Origin: Heyndrickxia sporothermodurans
Lineage (GTDB): Bacteria > Bacillota > Bacilli > Bacillales > Bacillaceae_C
Length of the DNA: 64,000 nt
Assembly (NCBI GenBank): GCA_018333075.1
Contig: BORH01000005.1
Location: forward strand, 124,001 to 188,000
Direction: 5' to 3'
Shown here: piece by piece, positions 48,243-55,639 of the stretch
Numbering within the stretch: the first letter of the stretch is position 1
Layout: the number at the start of each line of letters is the position of its first letter
Position numbers and translations under genes: made by a program
The notes under the pieces: model-generated
The model's database searches: none
The model's input: the letters and a program-made list of their open reading frames with translations, nothing else
What the model was told of the DNA's origin: nothing

Positions 48243-48932
48243 ATGAAACTAGTGTATACATCCTTTCAGGAAGCGGTTATAGATATTCAGGATGGAGCTA
48301 CATTAATGGTTGGGGGATTTGGTTTATGTGGAATTCCAGAAAATCTAATCCAAGCTTTAGTAGAAAAAGGGGTTAAGGATTTAACCGTTATCTCTAATAA
48401 CTGTGGGATAGATGATTGGGGGCTTGGTCCTCTGTTACAACACAAACAAATAAAAAAAATGATTGGTTCATATGTAGGAGAAAATAAGGAATTTGAACGT
48501 CAAGTGCTTGCAGGAGAATTAGAAATCGAATTAACACCGCAAGGAACATTAGCTGAAAAAATTCGTGCAGGCGGTGCAGGGATACCGGCCTTTTATACAC
48601 CAGCAGGGGTAGGTACTTCAATAGTTGAGGGAAAGGAAATTCGAGAATTTAAAGGAAAAGAATATGTTTTAGAGGAAGCTCTCACAGCTGATTTTAGTCT
48701 CGTTCGTGCGTGGAGAGGAGATAAAATGGGCAATTTGATTTATAACAAAACCGCACGAAATTTTAATCCTATGATAGCGGCAGCGGGAAAAATTACGATT
48801 GCAGAAGTTGAGGAGCTATTTGAGGTAGGAGAACTAGATGCAAATTTCATTCATACTCCTAGTATATATGTCCAAAGAATCATTCAAGGGGATCAAGAAA
48901 AACGGATTGAAAGAAGAACGCTAACGAAATAA
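48243..48932 (+). CDS. scoA: 3-oxoacid CoA-transferase subunit A
   Basis: A 229-residue family-I CoA-transferase A subunit that moves CoA from succinyl-CoA to acetoacetate. The glycine-rich [19 protein letters not shown] and the central [17 protein letters not shown] signatures are intact. Ribosome site GGAGGAGAGG before ATG 48243. It is followed by its B subunit after 17 bases. Succinyl-CoA specificity is inferred from similarity to ScoA/Scot proteins. Confidence 0.93.
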   Translation: MKLVYTSFQEAVIDIQDGATLMVGGFGLCGIPENLIQALVEKGVKDLTVISNNCGIDDWGLGPLLQHKQIKKMIGSYVGENKEFERQVLAGELEIELTPQGTLAEKIRAGGAGIPAFYTPAGVGTSIVEGKEIREFKGKEYVLEEALTADFSLVRAWRGDKMGNLIYNKTARNFNPMIAAAGKITIAEVEELFEVGELDANFIHTPSIYVQRIIQGDQEKRIERRTLTK

Positions 48933-48949
48933 AAGAAGGAGAAAATACA

Positions 48950-49618
48950 ATGGCCAATAATAAGTATGCAGTACGCGAAAAAATTGCCCGTAGAGCAGAA
49001 AAAGAAATAAAAGACGGTTACTATGTAAATCTTGGAATAGGAATGCCAACATTGGTCGCAAACTATATTTCAGAAAATAAACAAGTTGTTCTGCAGTCTG
49101 AAAATGGACTTCTTGGAATAGGTCCCTACCCAACAGAAGAAAATATTGATGCAGACTTAATAAATGCTGGGAAAGAAACGGTTACCGCAATCCCAGGAGC
49201 AGCATATTTTGATAGTGCGGAATCATTCGCTATGATTCGTGGAGGACATATAAATTTAGCAATACTAGGTGGAATGGAAGTATCAGAAGTAGGAGACCTA
49301 GCAAATTGGATGATTCCAGGAAAAATGATTAAAGGAATGGGTGGAGCCATGGACCTTGTCCATGGTGCGCAAAAAATAATCGTTATCATGGACCATGTGA
49401 ATAAAAATGGTGAAGCAAAAATATTAAAAAAATGTAGTTTACCATTAACGGGAAAGAGAGTGGTTAATCGGATTATAACAGATCGAGCTGTTATTGATGT
49501 AACTAATCAAGGGCTGGTCCTTAAAGAAGTAGCTAAAGGATATTCTGTAGAGGACATCATTTGTTCTACAGAACCACCATTAACTATTTCAGAAGATGTC
49601 AAACTAGAAGCTTTTTAA
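48950..49618 (+). CDS. scoB: 3-oxoacid CoA-transferase subunit B
   Basis: A 222-residue B subunit carrying the catalytic Glu in [29 protein letters not shown] and [16 protein letters not shown] are family signatures. With ScoA and the thiolase it converts acetoacetate, the product of HMG-CoA lyase, to acetyl-CoA. Ribosome site AAGGAG before ATG 48950. It is the last gene of the three-gene operon; no clear terminator follows before yqkE. Confidence 0.94.
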   Translation: MANNKYAVREKIARRAEKEIKDGYYVNLGIGMPTLVANYISENKQVVLQSENGLLGIGPYPTEENIDADLINAGKETVTAIPGAAYFDSAESFAMIRGGHINLAILGGMEVSEVGDLANWMIPGKMIKGMGGAMDLVHGAQKIIVIMDHVNKNGEAKILKKCSLPLTGKRVVNRIITDRAVIDVTNQGLVLKEVAKGYSVEDIICSTEPPLTISEDVKLEAF

Positions 49619-49700
49619 TATTTGTAGTAGAATAGTGGGGAATTAGGTGATAAAAATGATCTCTAGTTCCTTTTTACATTTCTTACGGAGGAATAATTCC

Positions 49701-49952
49701 ATGGTAAAAGCGAAACGCAAACAACAAAATAAGAAAAATGCTTCAGAAGATAAATTAACATTACAAGACGCATTGAATCAAGATATACTATTAAAACTTA
49801 AACAAGCTCAAAAAGATTTGAAAATTGAAGAAGAAAATCAAAAGCTGTTAGAGGAAAAACGAAAGAAAGAAGAACAAAAGCAACGGGAAAAAAATAAATC
49901 GTTTGAAGACTTATTAAATGAAAGCTCCATGGATTGGAAGAAATATAAATAA
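49701..49952 (+). CDS. yqkE: YqkE-like DUF3886 protein
   Basis: An 83-residue, highly charged, coiled-coil protein matching YqkE (DUF3886). The core is EDKLTLQDALNQDILLKLKQAQKDL, and the conserved C-terminus is REKNKSFEDLLNESSMDWKKYK. I chose ATG 49701 (MVKAKRKQQNKK) with GGAGGAA nine bases upstream; the in-frame ATG at 49647 is less well placed. Function unknown; the family is limited to Bacilli. Confidence 0.82.
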   Translation: MVKAKRKQQNKKNASEDKLTLQDALNQDILLKLKQAQKDLKIEEENQKLLEEKRKKEEQKQREKNKSFEDLLNESSMDWKKYK

Positions 49953-49992
49953 AGAAAGGAAATCTCTAAAAGGCGATTTCCTTTCTTTATTT
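49947..49992. terminator. Bidirectional terminator between yqkE and the SinI-like gene
   Basis: A perfect 18-bp inverted repeat beginning AAATAAAGAAAGGAAATC, loop of ten bases, lies between convergent genes and begins inside the yqkE stop region. Confidence 0.85.
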
Positions 49993-49998
49993 AACATT

Positions 49999-50160
49999 TT
50001 AAAAACTATTTATATTATTTGATAGAATGTTTGATTTCTTTATTTGAAAGAAATAGCGTATTTCCTTAGGTGTTAAACCAAGCTGCTTTGCTTCTAGAAG
50101 TAATTTTCTCCATTCCTGACTACAATCCTGCAGTTTTCTGTTTTTTAACTCCATCTCCAT
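49999..50160 (-). CDS. Second SinI-like anti-repressor (53 residues)
   Basis: ATG 50160, eight bases after AGGGGGG, encodes a 53-residue protein. Its middle, QEWRKLLLEAKQLGLTPKEI followed by RYFFQIKKS, matches the SinI helical-hook domain (compare B. subtilis EWVELMVEAKEANISPEEI). A short polar tail follows. SinI proteins bind SinR and remove it from DNA. It is divergent from the first TasA-type gene and separated from it by 466 bases containing SinR-type sites. It is distinct from the sinI next to sinR. Confidence 0.8.
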   Translation of the reverse strand: MEMELKNRKLQDCSQEWRKLLLEAKQLGLTPKEIRYFFQIKKSNILSNNINSF

Positions 50161-50413
50161 GATAATAGCCCCCCTAGTGTTTTTCTGTTTAGTTATTCAA
50201 TAAATTATAATTCAAATATATTATTTTTTAAGAAATGAAAAAGGATTTTTCTACCGATTACGCTTGATATAACTATCAAGGATCCTGACATCCATAGGTA
50301 GCAGTGCCAGTTGTAAAACTAGAGTTATCTTTAAGTATTTAAAATTTTCGTGTGCCATTATTTTTAGATACTTAAAAAGAATAAATATTATAGTTCATTA
50401 TAAGAAACAAAGT

Positions 50414-50567
50414 GTTCTTTATAAAGTGTTAAAAATGTAAGACAAAATGAGTATTCGAGAGATAATTAATGAAAAGTGTTCTTTATATAGAGAAAAAGAG
50501 GAATTTTCAGATTTTTAAAAATAGTTAGAATGTCCTACACTTTAATCAAGCGTTCTTAATTAGAAAC
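50414..50567 (+). promoter_or_regulatory. SinR-type operator sites upstream of the first TasA gene
   Basis: GTTCTTTATAAAG (50414-50426) and GTTCTTTATATAG (50478-50490) contain the published SinR core GTTCTYT. GTTCTTAATTAGAAAC (50552-50567) is a near-inverted repeat of the half site. The remaining ~250 bases toward the SinI-like gene show no gene. SinR binding is inferred from the motif and from sinR lying 4 kb away. Confidence 0.65.
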
Positions 50568-50626
50568 ATCACCAGAATATTACCCAAGCACTAATTAAGG
50601 ACTCAAATTTAAAAGGAGGATGAGGA

Positions 50627-51187
50627 ATGAGTGTAAAAAAGAAACTAGGTATGGGGCTAGCAAGTGCTGCAATAGGATTATCATTAATTGGAGGAGGGAC
50701 ATTTGCCTATTTTAATGATACTGAAGTTACAAATAATACATTTGCAGCAGGAACTTTGGATTTAGCAATTAATAAAGAAAAAATTATTAATATTGATAAT
50801 ATCAAACCGGGTGACAGCTTTTTTAGAGATTTCCAACTTACAAATAATGGTTCTCTTGATATGAAACAAGTTCTTTTGGATTCATCTTATGAGGTAATTG
50901 ATGCAAAAGGCGATAATGCTGGTGATGATTTTGGTAAGCATATTATGGTTGAGTATTTATATAAGGCATCAGGAAAGGAAATAGTTATATTTAGAAAAAC
51001 ATTAGATGAACTAAATAATAATCCGATTGAAGTTCTTAATAATTTTCCTTCAGGCAAACAAGTAGCAAAATTTACAGTGCAATTCAAATTTATCGATAAT
51101 GGACAGGATCAAAATATATTTCAGGGTGATTCTTTAAAATTAAAGTGGAAATTTGAAGCAAAACAAGCAGATGGACAATCAAGGTAG
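50627..51187 (+). CDS. TasA/CalY-family biofilm matrix protein (copy 1)
   Basis: A 186-residue secreted protein of the TasA/camelysin (M73-like) family. The SipW-type signal peptide is GMGLASAAIGLSLIGGGTFAYFND. The body has NNTFAAGTLDLAI, NIKPGDSFFRDFQLTNNGSLD and ends QGDSLKLKWKFEAKQ. TasA forms the main protein fibre of Bacillus biofilms; this shorter form is closer in size to CalY of the B. cereus group than to B. subtilis TasA (261 residues). Ribosome site AAAGGAGG before ATG 50627. It is followed by a paralogue and is probably SinR-repressed. Confidence 0.9.
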   Translation: MSVKKKLGMGLASAAIGLSLIGGGTFAYFNDTEVTNNTFAAGTLDLAINKEKIINIDNIKPGDSFFRDFQLTNNGSLDMKQVLLDSSYEVIDAKGDNAGDDFGKHIMVEYLYKASGKEIVIFRKTLDELNNNPIEVLNNFPSGKQVAKFTVQFKFIDNGQDQNIFQGDSLKLKWKFEAKQADGQSR

Positions 51188-51225
51188 GATAAAAAGTGTA
51201 AAAGCCTTTATATTTTTATCACTAC

Positions 51226-51342
51226 GTTCTTTATTAAGAATATCTAATGCCTGTTTTAAAGAACTATTAGATAATTTTACTGTTTTTCAATGTAATCTTA
51301 TTGATGTATTCGTAAAAAAAAGCGGTCGATATAAAAAAGAAC
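51226..51342 (+). promoter_or_regulatory. SinR-type sites between the two TasA genes
   Basis: GTTCTTTATTAAGAA (51226-51240) matches the motif seen upstream of copy 1; a reverse AAAGAAC lies at 51336-51342. They sit in the 246-base gap before the second TasA gene, which has no other gene. This suggests copy 2 can be regulated from its own promoter. Confidence 0.55.
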
Positions 51343-51433
51343 ACTTATAAAAAATTGCGTTTGTTACATCTTGTGATCACATAAGGGTTCAAATTAAAAA
51401 AATATAATCTAGGGAGTATAAGGAGGAATTAAA

Positions 51434-52048
51434 ATGAGCTTAAAAAAGAAATTAGGTATGGGTGTAGCTACAGCTGTACTTGGATTATCACTAATTGGGG
51501 GAGGTACATATGCCTATTTCAATGATATTGAAACAACGAATAATACTTTTGCAGCAGGTACACTAGATTTAGCTGCCAATCCAACAACAATTATTGATGT
51601 AAATAACATAAAGCCAGGAGATTGGATGAATCGTACATTTAAACTTGAAAATAACGGTTCATTAGATATATCCAAAGTGTTCTTATATACAGATTATCAA
51701 GTCATTGATGCAAAAGGAGACAATAATGATGACTTTGGTAAACATATTAAAGTGAATTTTTTAAGGAATGAAGATAAAAGTGGGAGCTTAGGTCCAAGCA
51801 ATGTTATCAAAAGTATGACCTTATATGAATTAAAAAATATGAGCCCTGATGCTGTAAAAAATGTCAGCCCGACATTTTTTGGTTTTCAAGACGGAGAAAA
51901 AAGCGGACTTAAAGCAGGGACAAAAGATAATTTATATGTGCAGTTTGAGTTTGTTGATAACCACAGTGATCAAAATGAATTTCATGGAGATTCTTTGAAG
52001 TTAGAATGGAAATTTGACGCTCAACAAACAAATGGTGAAAGTAAGTAA
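51434..52048 (+). CDS. TasA/CalY-family biofilm matrix protein (copy 2)
   Basis: A 204-residue paralogue of the preceding gene. It shares the signal peptide (GLSLIGGGTYAYFND), NTFAAGTLDLAANPT, NIKPGDWMNRTFKLENNGSLD and the end FHGDSLKLEWKFDAQQ. It has an ~18-residue longer central segment (NEDKSGSLGPSNVIKSM). Two matrix subunits of different size suggest major and minor fibre components, as with TasA and CalY in B. cereus; which is which is not clear. Ribosome site AAGGAGG before ATG 51434. Confidence 0.9.
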   Translation: MSLKKKLGMGVATAVLGLSLIGGGTYAYFNDIETTNNTFAAGTLDLAANPTTIIDVNNIKPGDWMNRTFKLENNGSLDISKVFLYTDYQVIDAKGDNNDDFGKHIKVNFLRNEDKSGSLGPSNVIKSMTLYELKNMSPDAVKNVSPTFFGFQDGEKSGLKAGTKDNLYVQFEFVDNHSDQNEFHGDSLKLEWKFDAQQTNGESK

Positions 52049-52054
52049 TTAAAC

Positions 52055-52085
52055 ATATGAAGGTGGGATATGCCCACCTTCATAT
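52055..52085 (+). terminator. Hairpin after the second TasA gene
   Basis: A perfect 13-bp stem (ATATGAAGGTGGG and complement) with loop ATATG. No T run follows, so it may stabilise the abundant tasA message or attenuate read-through into tapA rather than fully terminate. Confidence 0.6.
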
Positions 52086-52102
52086 AAATTGAATTATTTA
52101 TA

Positions 52103-52162
52103 CTTTATAAAGAATAATATCATGTAACAATTTAGACGATTATTATTCTTTATAAAGAATAA
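52103..52162 (+). promoter_or_regulatory. Repeated SinR-type sites upstream of the TapA-like gene
   Basis: The 15-mer CTTTATAAAGAATAA occurs exactly twice (52103-52117 and 52148-52162), 45 bases apart. The second is part of the 16-bp palindrome ATTCTTTATAAAGAAT (52145-52160), which shares TTCTTTATAAAG with the site upstream of the first TasA gene. Confidence 0.6.
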
Positions 52163-52197
52163 ATATAACTAATTACTATAGAAGGGAGGGAGTATAA

Positions 52198-52923
52198 ATA
52201 AAAATTTTACGTTTTATACGAAGAAATCATAATATGTTGATTCTGCTTGGAAAAATAATAGCAATTTGGTATTTGCTAATATTTACGTCTTCATATCTAA
52301 CTTCTACCACAGGGGCTTATTTTAATGACTTTGAAAAAGTTTCTGGTGAAATTACGGCTGGAATTTGGGAAAAGAATAATGAGTTAGATACAGAAAAGAA
52401 CGGCTCTCTTAAATTTACAAGCAAGAATCAAAATTTAGAAAGTTGTAAATCAACTACTATTTCCGTTCAAATAAAAAATGGTGGAAAAGATATGGAACAA
52501 GACTTAACATACGAAGTCTATTATATAGAGTCTGGAAATCCAAAAAACGGCAAAAAAGTAAGTGAAGGAATAATCTCTAAATTATCAGAAAATCAATCAG
52601 AAACTTTATCTTTTGAAGCTGTTAAACTAGGCAGATATAAATTTAAAGTATTAGAAAATGTTTGGAGTTCTACAATCATTATTCACTGTAGTGGATCAAA
52701 CACAACTGATTCTAGTGATAAAGAGCGTTTTAAAAAGGATGGAAAAATAGGTGAAGAGAAGCAAGAAGTGATGCCGAAGCAACCATCAAATGAGGATCAA
52801 TCAAAAAATAACTTGAGTGATGGAGAAAAAGTCAACCATGATCAGCTTGAGAAAAAAGGTAGTGAAACTGGTGAACCAAAGGATAATGGAGAAACTATAC
52901 CTAAAACGGAGGGTGATCTTTAG
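52198..52923 (+). CDS. tapA: TapA-like amyloid fibre anchoring protein
   Basis: A 241-residue secreted protein (counting from ATA 52198). A basic N-terminus, a hydrophobic segment (MLILLGKIIAIWYLLIF) and STTGAYFNDFE precede a likely SipW cleavage site. A beta-rich domain with two Cys (LESCKST and IIIHCSGS) follows, then a long acidic/basic disordered tail from ~165. TapA nucleates and anchors TasA fibres. The only good ribosome site, GGGAGG at 52184-52189, lies eight bases before ATA 52198 and 44 before the first ATG (52234), so a rare ATA (or ATT 52204) start is likely. The stop overlaps sipW. Confidence 0.75.
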   Translation: MKILRFIRRNHNMLILLGKIIAIWYLLIFTSSYLTSTTGAYFNDFEKVSGEITAGIWEKNNELDTEKNGSLKFTSKNQNLESCKSTTISVQIKNGGKDMEQDLTYEVYYIESGNPKNGKKVSEGIISKLSENQSETLSFEAVKLGRYKFKVLENVWSSTIIIHCSGSNTTDSSDKERFKKDGKIGEEKQEVMPKQPSNEDQSKNNLSDGEKVNHDQLEKKGSETGEPKDNGETIPKTEGDL

Positions 52924-53501
52924 TGAAAGCCAAAACAATAAAAAAATGTATTAGCTCAATGATTACAACAGTATTATTTCTTGTATTCATTTTTATGCTT
53001 TTTGTTGTTATTTCTTCAAAAGCATCGGGCGGTGAGCCTCAATTTCTAGGATACCAGTTGAAAATCGTATTATCAGGATCTATGGAACCAGGAATTAAAA
53101 CAGGATCTATAATTGCTGTAAAGCCTGCCGTAGATAAAACCCGGTATAAAATAGGTGACGTCATAACCTTTAAAGCAGATGAAAATACAATTGTCACACA
53201 TAGAATTGTCGAAGTTACTAAAAGTGCAAAGGAAGTAATGTATAGAACGAAAGGGGATAACAATAAAACAGCGGACCTGAATCCAGTACTTGCACAAAAT
53301 GTGATAGCTAAATATACAGGATTTACGGTTCCCTATATAGGATATTTTATTCATTATTCTCAAACAAAAAACGGAAGTGCATTATTACTTATATTGCCTG
53401 GATTATTGTTGCTAGTGTATTCGATCATCACAATTTGGAGAGCTTTAGCACAAATGGATGAAATCAAAACACCTCCAAAAAATATAGAGAAATCTTCGTA
53501 A
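52923..53501 (+). CDS. sipW: Type I signal peptidase SipW (ER type)
   Basis: A 192-residue membrane signal peptidase that processes TasA and TapA. It is the archaeal/eukaryotic-like type with a Ser-His dyad: Ser53 in LSGSMEP and His93 in VTHRIVEV. One membrane segment is N-terminal (~13-31) and one C-terminal (~152-170). The GTG start at 52923 shares its first G with the tapA stop codon; GGAGGGTG lies ahead. The overlap implies coupled translation with tapA. It closes the matrix operon here; B. subtilis has sipW before tasA. Confidence 0.94.
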   Translation: MKAKTIKKCISSMITTVLFLVFIFMLFVVISSKASGGEPQFLGYQLKIVLSGSMEPGIKTGSIIAVKPAVDKTRYKIGDVITFKADENTIVTHRIVEVTKSAKEVMYRTKGDNNKTADLNPVLAQNVIAKYTGFTVPYIGYFIHYSQTKNGSALLLILPGLLLLVYSIITIWRALAQMDEIKTPPKNIEKSS

Positions 53502-53505
53502 TTAT

Positions 53506-53531
53506 AAAGATGGGGATGTCCCCATCTTTTC
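53506..53531 (+). terminator. Terminator after sipW
   Basis: Stem AAAGATGGGG/CCCCATCTTT, loop ATGT, then TT. The following ~365 bases to the next gene show no coding frame; GTTCTAATTGTTCT at 53757-53770 there contains two partial SinR-type half sites. Confidence 0.8.
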
Positions 53532-53898
53532 ATTCTTTAAATAGAGTGAAGAATTTATATGTACGTCTATGTCTTTATTTGGTTAAATTAATTTTCTGAT
53601 ATTCATTTGTTTCAACAACCCTGAAATGGGGCTATAAGAGAATATAAGAATATATTATGTGAAAATAAAGGGAAACGGGCGATCAAGGCTTAACCTTTTA
53701 TAGTATATGGAGGGATATTATCGCAAACAGGATGTAATCTCTTTTATTGTTTTGAGGTGTTCTAATTGTTCTCGGAATTATAATATTCGTAAATGAACAA
53801 AAATATAAATTTATAGTTAAAAAAAATGTAATAAAATAATATACATGATTAAATAAAATATAAACGGATTGATTATGGATACAAAAGAGGGATTCTAG

Positions 53899-54522
53899 AT
53901 GAAACCATTTATAACTATTGTCATAACTATCATTTTTATCATTATTGCTTATAGTCAAAAAGAAGAGATGCTTTACTTAATTGAATCCGGCGAAAGAACA
54001 GCTATAATTATTAGTTTTATCTTTGTAGCCATGTTAGTATTTTTTCCAATTATCCCATTTGCAGTAGTGGCAGGTATCATTGGTTCTGTTTTTGGTGTGT
54101 GGAATGGTGTGTTGATATCACTTGGAGGAAGCTTAATAGGAACAATGGTCATGTTTTTTATGGCACGTTATGGGTTTCAGAAATGGGTTCAAAAAATACT
54201 AACGAAATATCCGAAAGTGAGAGAATATGAAAATGCATTTGAAAGAAATTCATTTATCGGTATATTGCTTCTCCGATTAGCTCCAATGATCCCCGCTCCC
54301 ATTTTGAATATTTTATGTGGGATCAGTATGATAAGGTGGTATATATTTTTTTTAGCGACAGCAGTAGGAAAAATACCAGGAATATTGATCTTGACTTTTG
54401 CGGGAAGTTTATTTGAGCAAAATAAATTACTATCTATAATCATTTATGGTGTATATTTCTTTCTCATTACCATTCTAATCATGATCCGCTTGCAAAAGAA
54501 TAATACAATTGTAAAAAAATGA
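53899..54522 (+). CDS. TVP38/TMEM64 (DedA-like) membrane protein
   Basis: A 207-residue integral membrane protein of the VTT/SNARE-associated family. Hydrophobic helices cover most of the chain. The conserved re-entrant motif lies at PFAVVAGIIGSVFGVWNGVLIS, followed by LGGSLIGTMVMFFMARYGF and LLLRLAPMIPAPILNILCGIS. Related proteins act in lipid flipping or envelope maintenance. It stands between sipW and sinR, so a role in biofilm envelopes is possible but unproven. The promoter appears separate (397-base gap). Confidence 0.87.
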   Translation: MKPFITIVITIIFIIIAYSQKEEMLYLIESGERTAIIISFIFVAMLVFFPIIPFAVVAGIIGSVFGVWNGVLISLGGSLIGTMVMFFMARYGFQKWVQKILTKYPKVREYENAFERNSFIGILLLRLAPMIPAPILNILCGISMIRWYIFFLATAVGKIPGILILTFAGSLFEQNKLLSIIIYGVYFFLITILIMIRLQKNNTIVKK

Positions 54523-54560
54523 GTAATTGGAATGAGATTTATTTTAATCGTTATAAAAGC

Positions 54561-54603
54561 AAAAAAGCGTGTTGATGAAAACCATCACGTACGCTTTTAC
54601 TTT
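54561..54603. terminator. Bidirectional terminator between the TVP38 gene and sinR
   Basis: AAAAGCGT pairs with ACGCTTTT around an inner GATG/CATC stem, with T runs on both sides. It lies between convergent genes and overlaps the end of sinR. Confidence 0.75.
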
Positions 54604-54926
54604 TTATTTATTTTCCATTTATTAAATTCCAAAAATTCTCTAAATTCTTGTTTCGAAACACCTGATTCCATCGCTTCACGTACAAGCATTTCCCAATCAG
54701 AGTCCAGTTCTGTCGAATCCAATTCATCTACTTGATCATGCAGCAAAGCATTGACAGAAACTCCTAATACCTCAGAAATTTTTTCTAGAAATTGAACAGA
54801 AGGGTTGGATTGAATGTTTCGCTCAATTGAACTTAAATATGATTTTGCAACTCCAGCTTTCTCCGCTAGTTCTGATAATGATAATTGCTTTTGTAGTCTA
54901 AAATTTTTAATGCGTTGTCCAATCAT
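54597..54926 (-). CDS. sinR: Biofilm master repressor SinR
   Basis: A 109-residue repressor of matrix genes. The N-terminal XRE helix-turn-helix (IGQRIKNFRLQKQLSLSELAEKAGVAKSYLSSIERN) is nearly the same as B. subtilis SinR. A linker follows, and the C-terminal SinI-binding hook is SDWEMLVREAMESGVSKQEFREFL. Ribosome site AGGAAGGTG before ATG 54926. sinI lies 117 bases upstream on the same strand. Target sites with the SinR core lie upstream of the matrix genes at 50.4-52.2 kb. Confidence 0.95.
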   Translation of the reverse strand: MIGQRIKNFRLQKQLSLSELAEKAGVAKSYLSSIERNIQSNPSVQFLEKISEVLGVSVNALLHDQVDELDSTELDSDWEMLVREAMESGVSKQEFREFLEFNKWKINKK

Positions 54927-55043
54927 ACATATGTCACCTTCCTTCGTGTTATTATAACATATAACGAAGGAATTGTTTCGTATTTAGAACAAAAAATAAT
55001 TATTTTTCTTTAACAGAAATTGAGTAAAAAAGTGCCAAAACAA

Positions 55044-55187
55044 CTATAAATCCTTTTGTCTAACTTTTTGTTTTGAAAAATAAGCTTTAATTTCTTGAGC
55101 ACTCATTCCCATATCAAATGCTGCTAAAATAAGATCTACCCATTCTTGATCAAGTTTCTTTTCATTTCTAATTAATTGATTTTCCAT
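55044..55187 (-). CDS. sinI: SinR antagonist SinI (47 residues)
   Basis: ATG 55187, behind TAGGAGG, encodes 47 residues including KLDQEWVDLILAAFDMGMSA followed by QEIKAYFSKQK. This is the SinI hook (B. subtilis LDQEWVELMVEAKEANISPEEIRKYL). SinI forms a heterodimer with SinR and lifts repression of matrix genes. In B. subtilis sinI is switched on by Spo0A~P; 0A-box-like sites are present upstream here. Gene order sinI-sinR is conserved. Confidence 0.9.
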   Translation of the reverse strand: MENQLIRNEKKLDQEWVDLILAAFDMGMSAQEIKAYFSKQKVRQKDL

Positions 55188-55379
55188 TCTAATCCTCCTA
55201 AAATACAGTTAGTATTCCAGGTAGTCCAGCTATTATAGTAGTTCATTTTAGAGTTGAGATTTTGCGACCTTCCAGTTTTATTTTTAGATCCCTAACTCTG
55301 AAAAAAATAATTCATTTTTACTACTACTGTCCTACAATTTTGAGTATAAAGGTTTCAAAAGTACTAGACTCGTAAAATT

Positions 55380-55464
55380 TGTCGATGTCGATAAACAATT
55401 TAAGCAACCCTTTATTAAATTCGTTTAGGTGGAAAAATCAATTATTTTCATTTTTTATGTCGAA
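55380..55464 (-). promoter_or_regulatory. Spo0A-box-like sites upstream of sinI
   Basis: An exact TGTCGAA at 55458-55464 and two overlapping TGTCGAT copies at 55380-55386 and 55386-55392, 193-277 bases upstream of the sinI start. This fits Spo0A control of sinI. The rest of the 55188-55605 interval shows no gene. A single 7-mer is weak evidence; the cluster is suggestive. Confidence 0.4.
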
Positions 55465-55605
55465 AAATAATAGTTTTTGAGGATGATCCATTAAAATCAA
55501 ATTAAGTAGAAGATAAAAATAAGACACAAAAACAATGAAAAACATCGAAAATGTGCACTAAATGTCAAAATGTTTTTTGTTACTATTCAGAAAATTGTGA
55601 TTGAA

Positions 55606-55639
55606 AATAAAAAACACAGTAATGCTGTGTTTTTTATTA
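55606..55639. terminator. Terminator at the end of yqkF
   Basis: Stem AATAAAAAACACAG/CTGTGTTTTTTATT with loop TAATG; it includes the yqkF stop codon and can act in both directions. Confidence 0.85.

Noticed and set aside
51153-51350. A 65-codon frame after the first TasA gene.
   Set aside because: It begins inside the TasA gene, has no ribosome site, and covers a region with SinR-type sites; the product has no protein-like conservation I can see.
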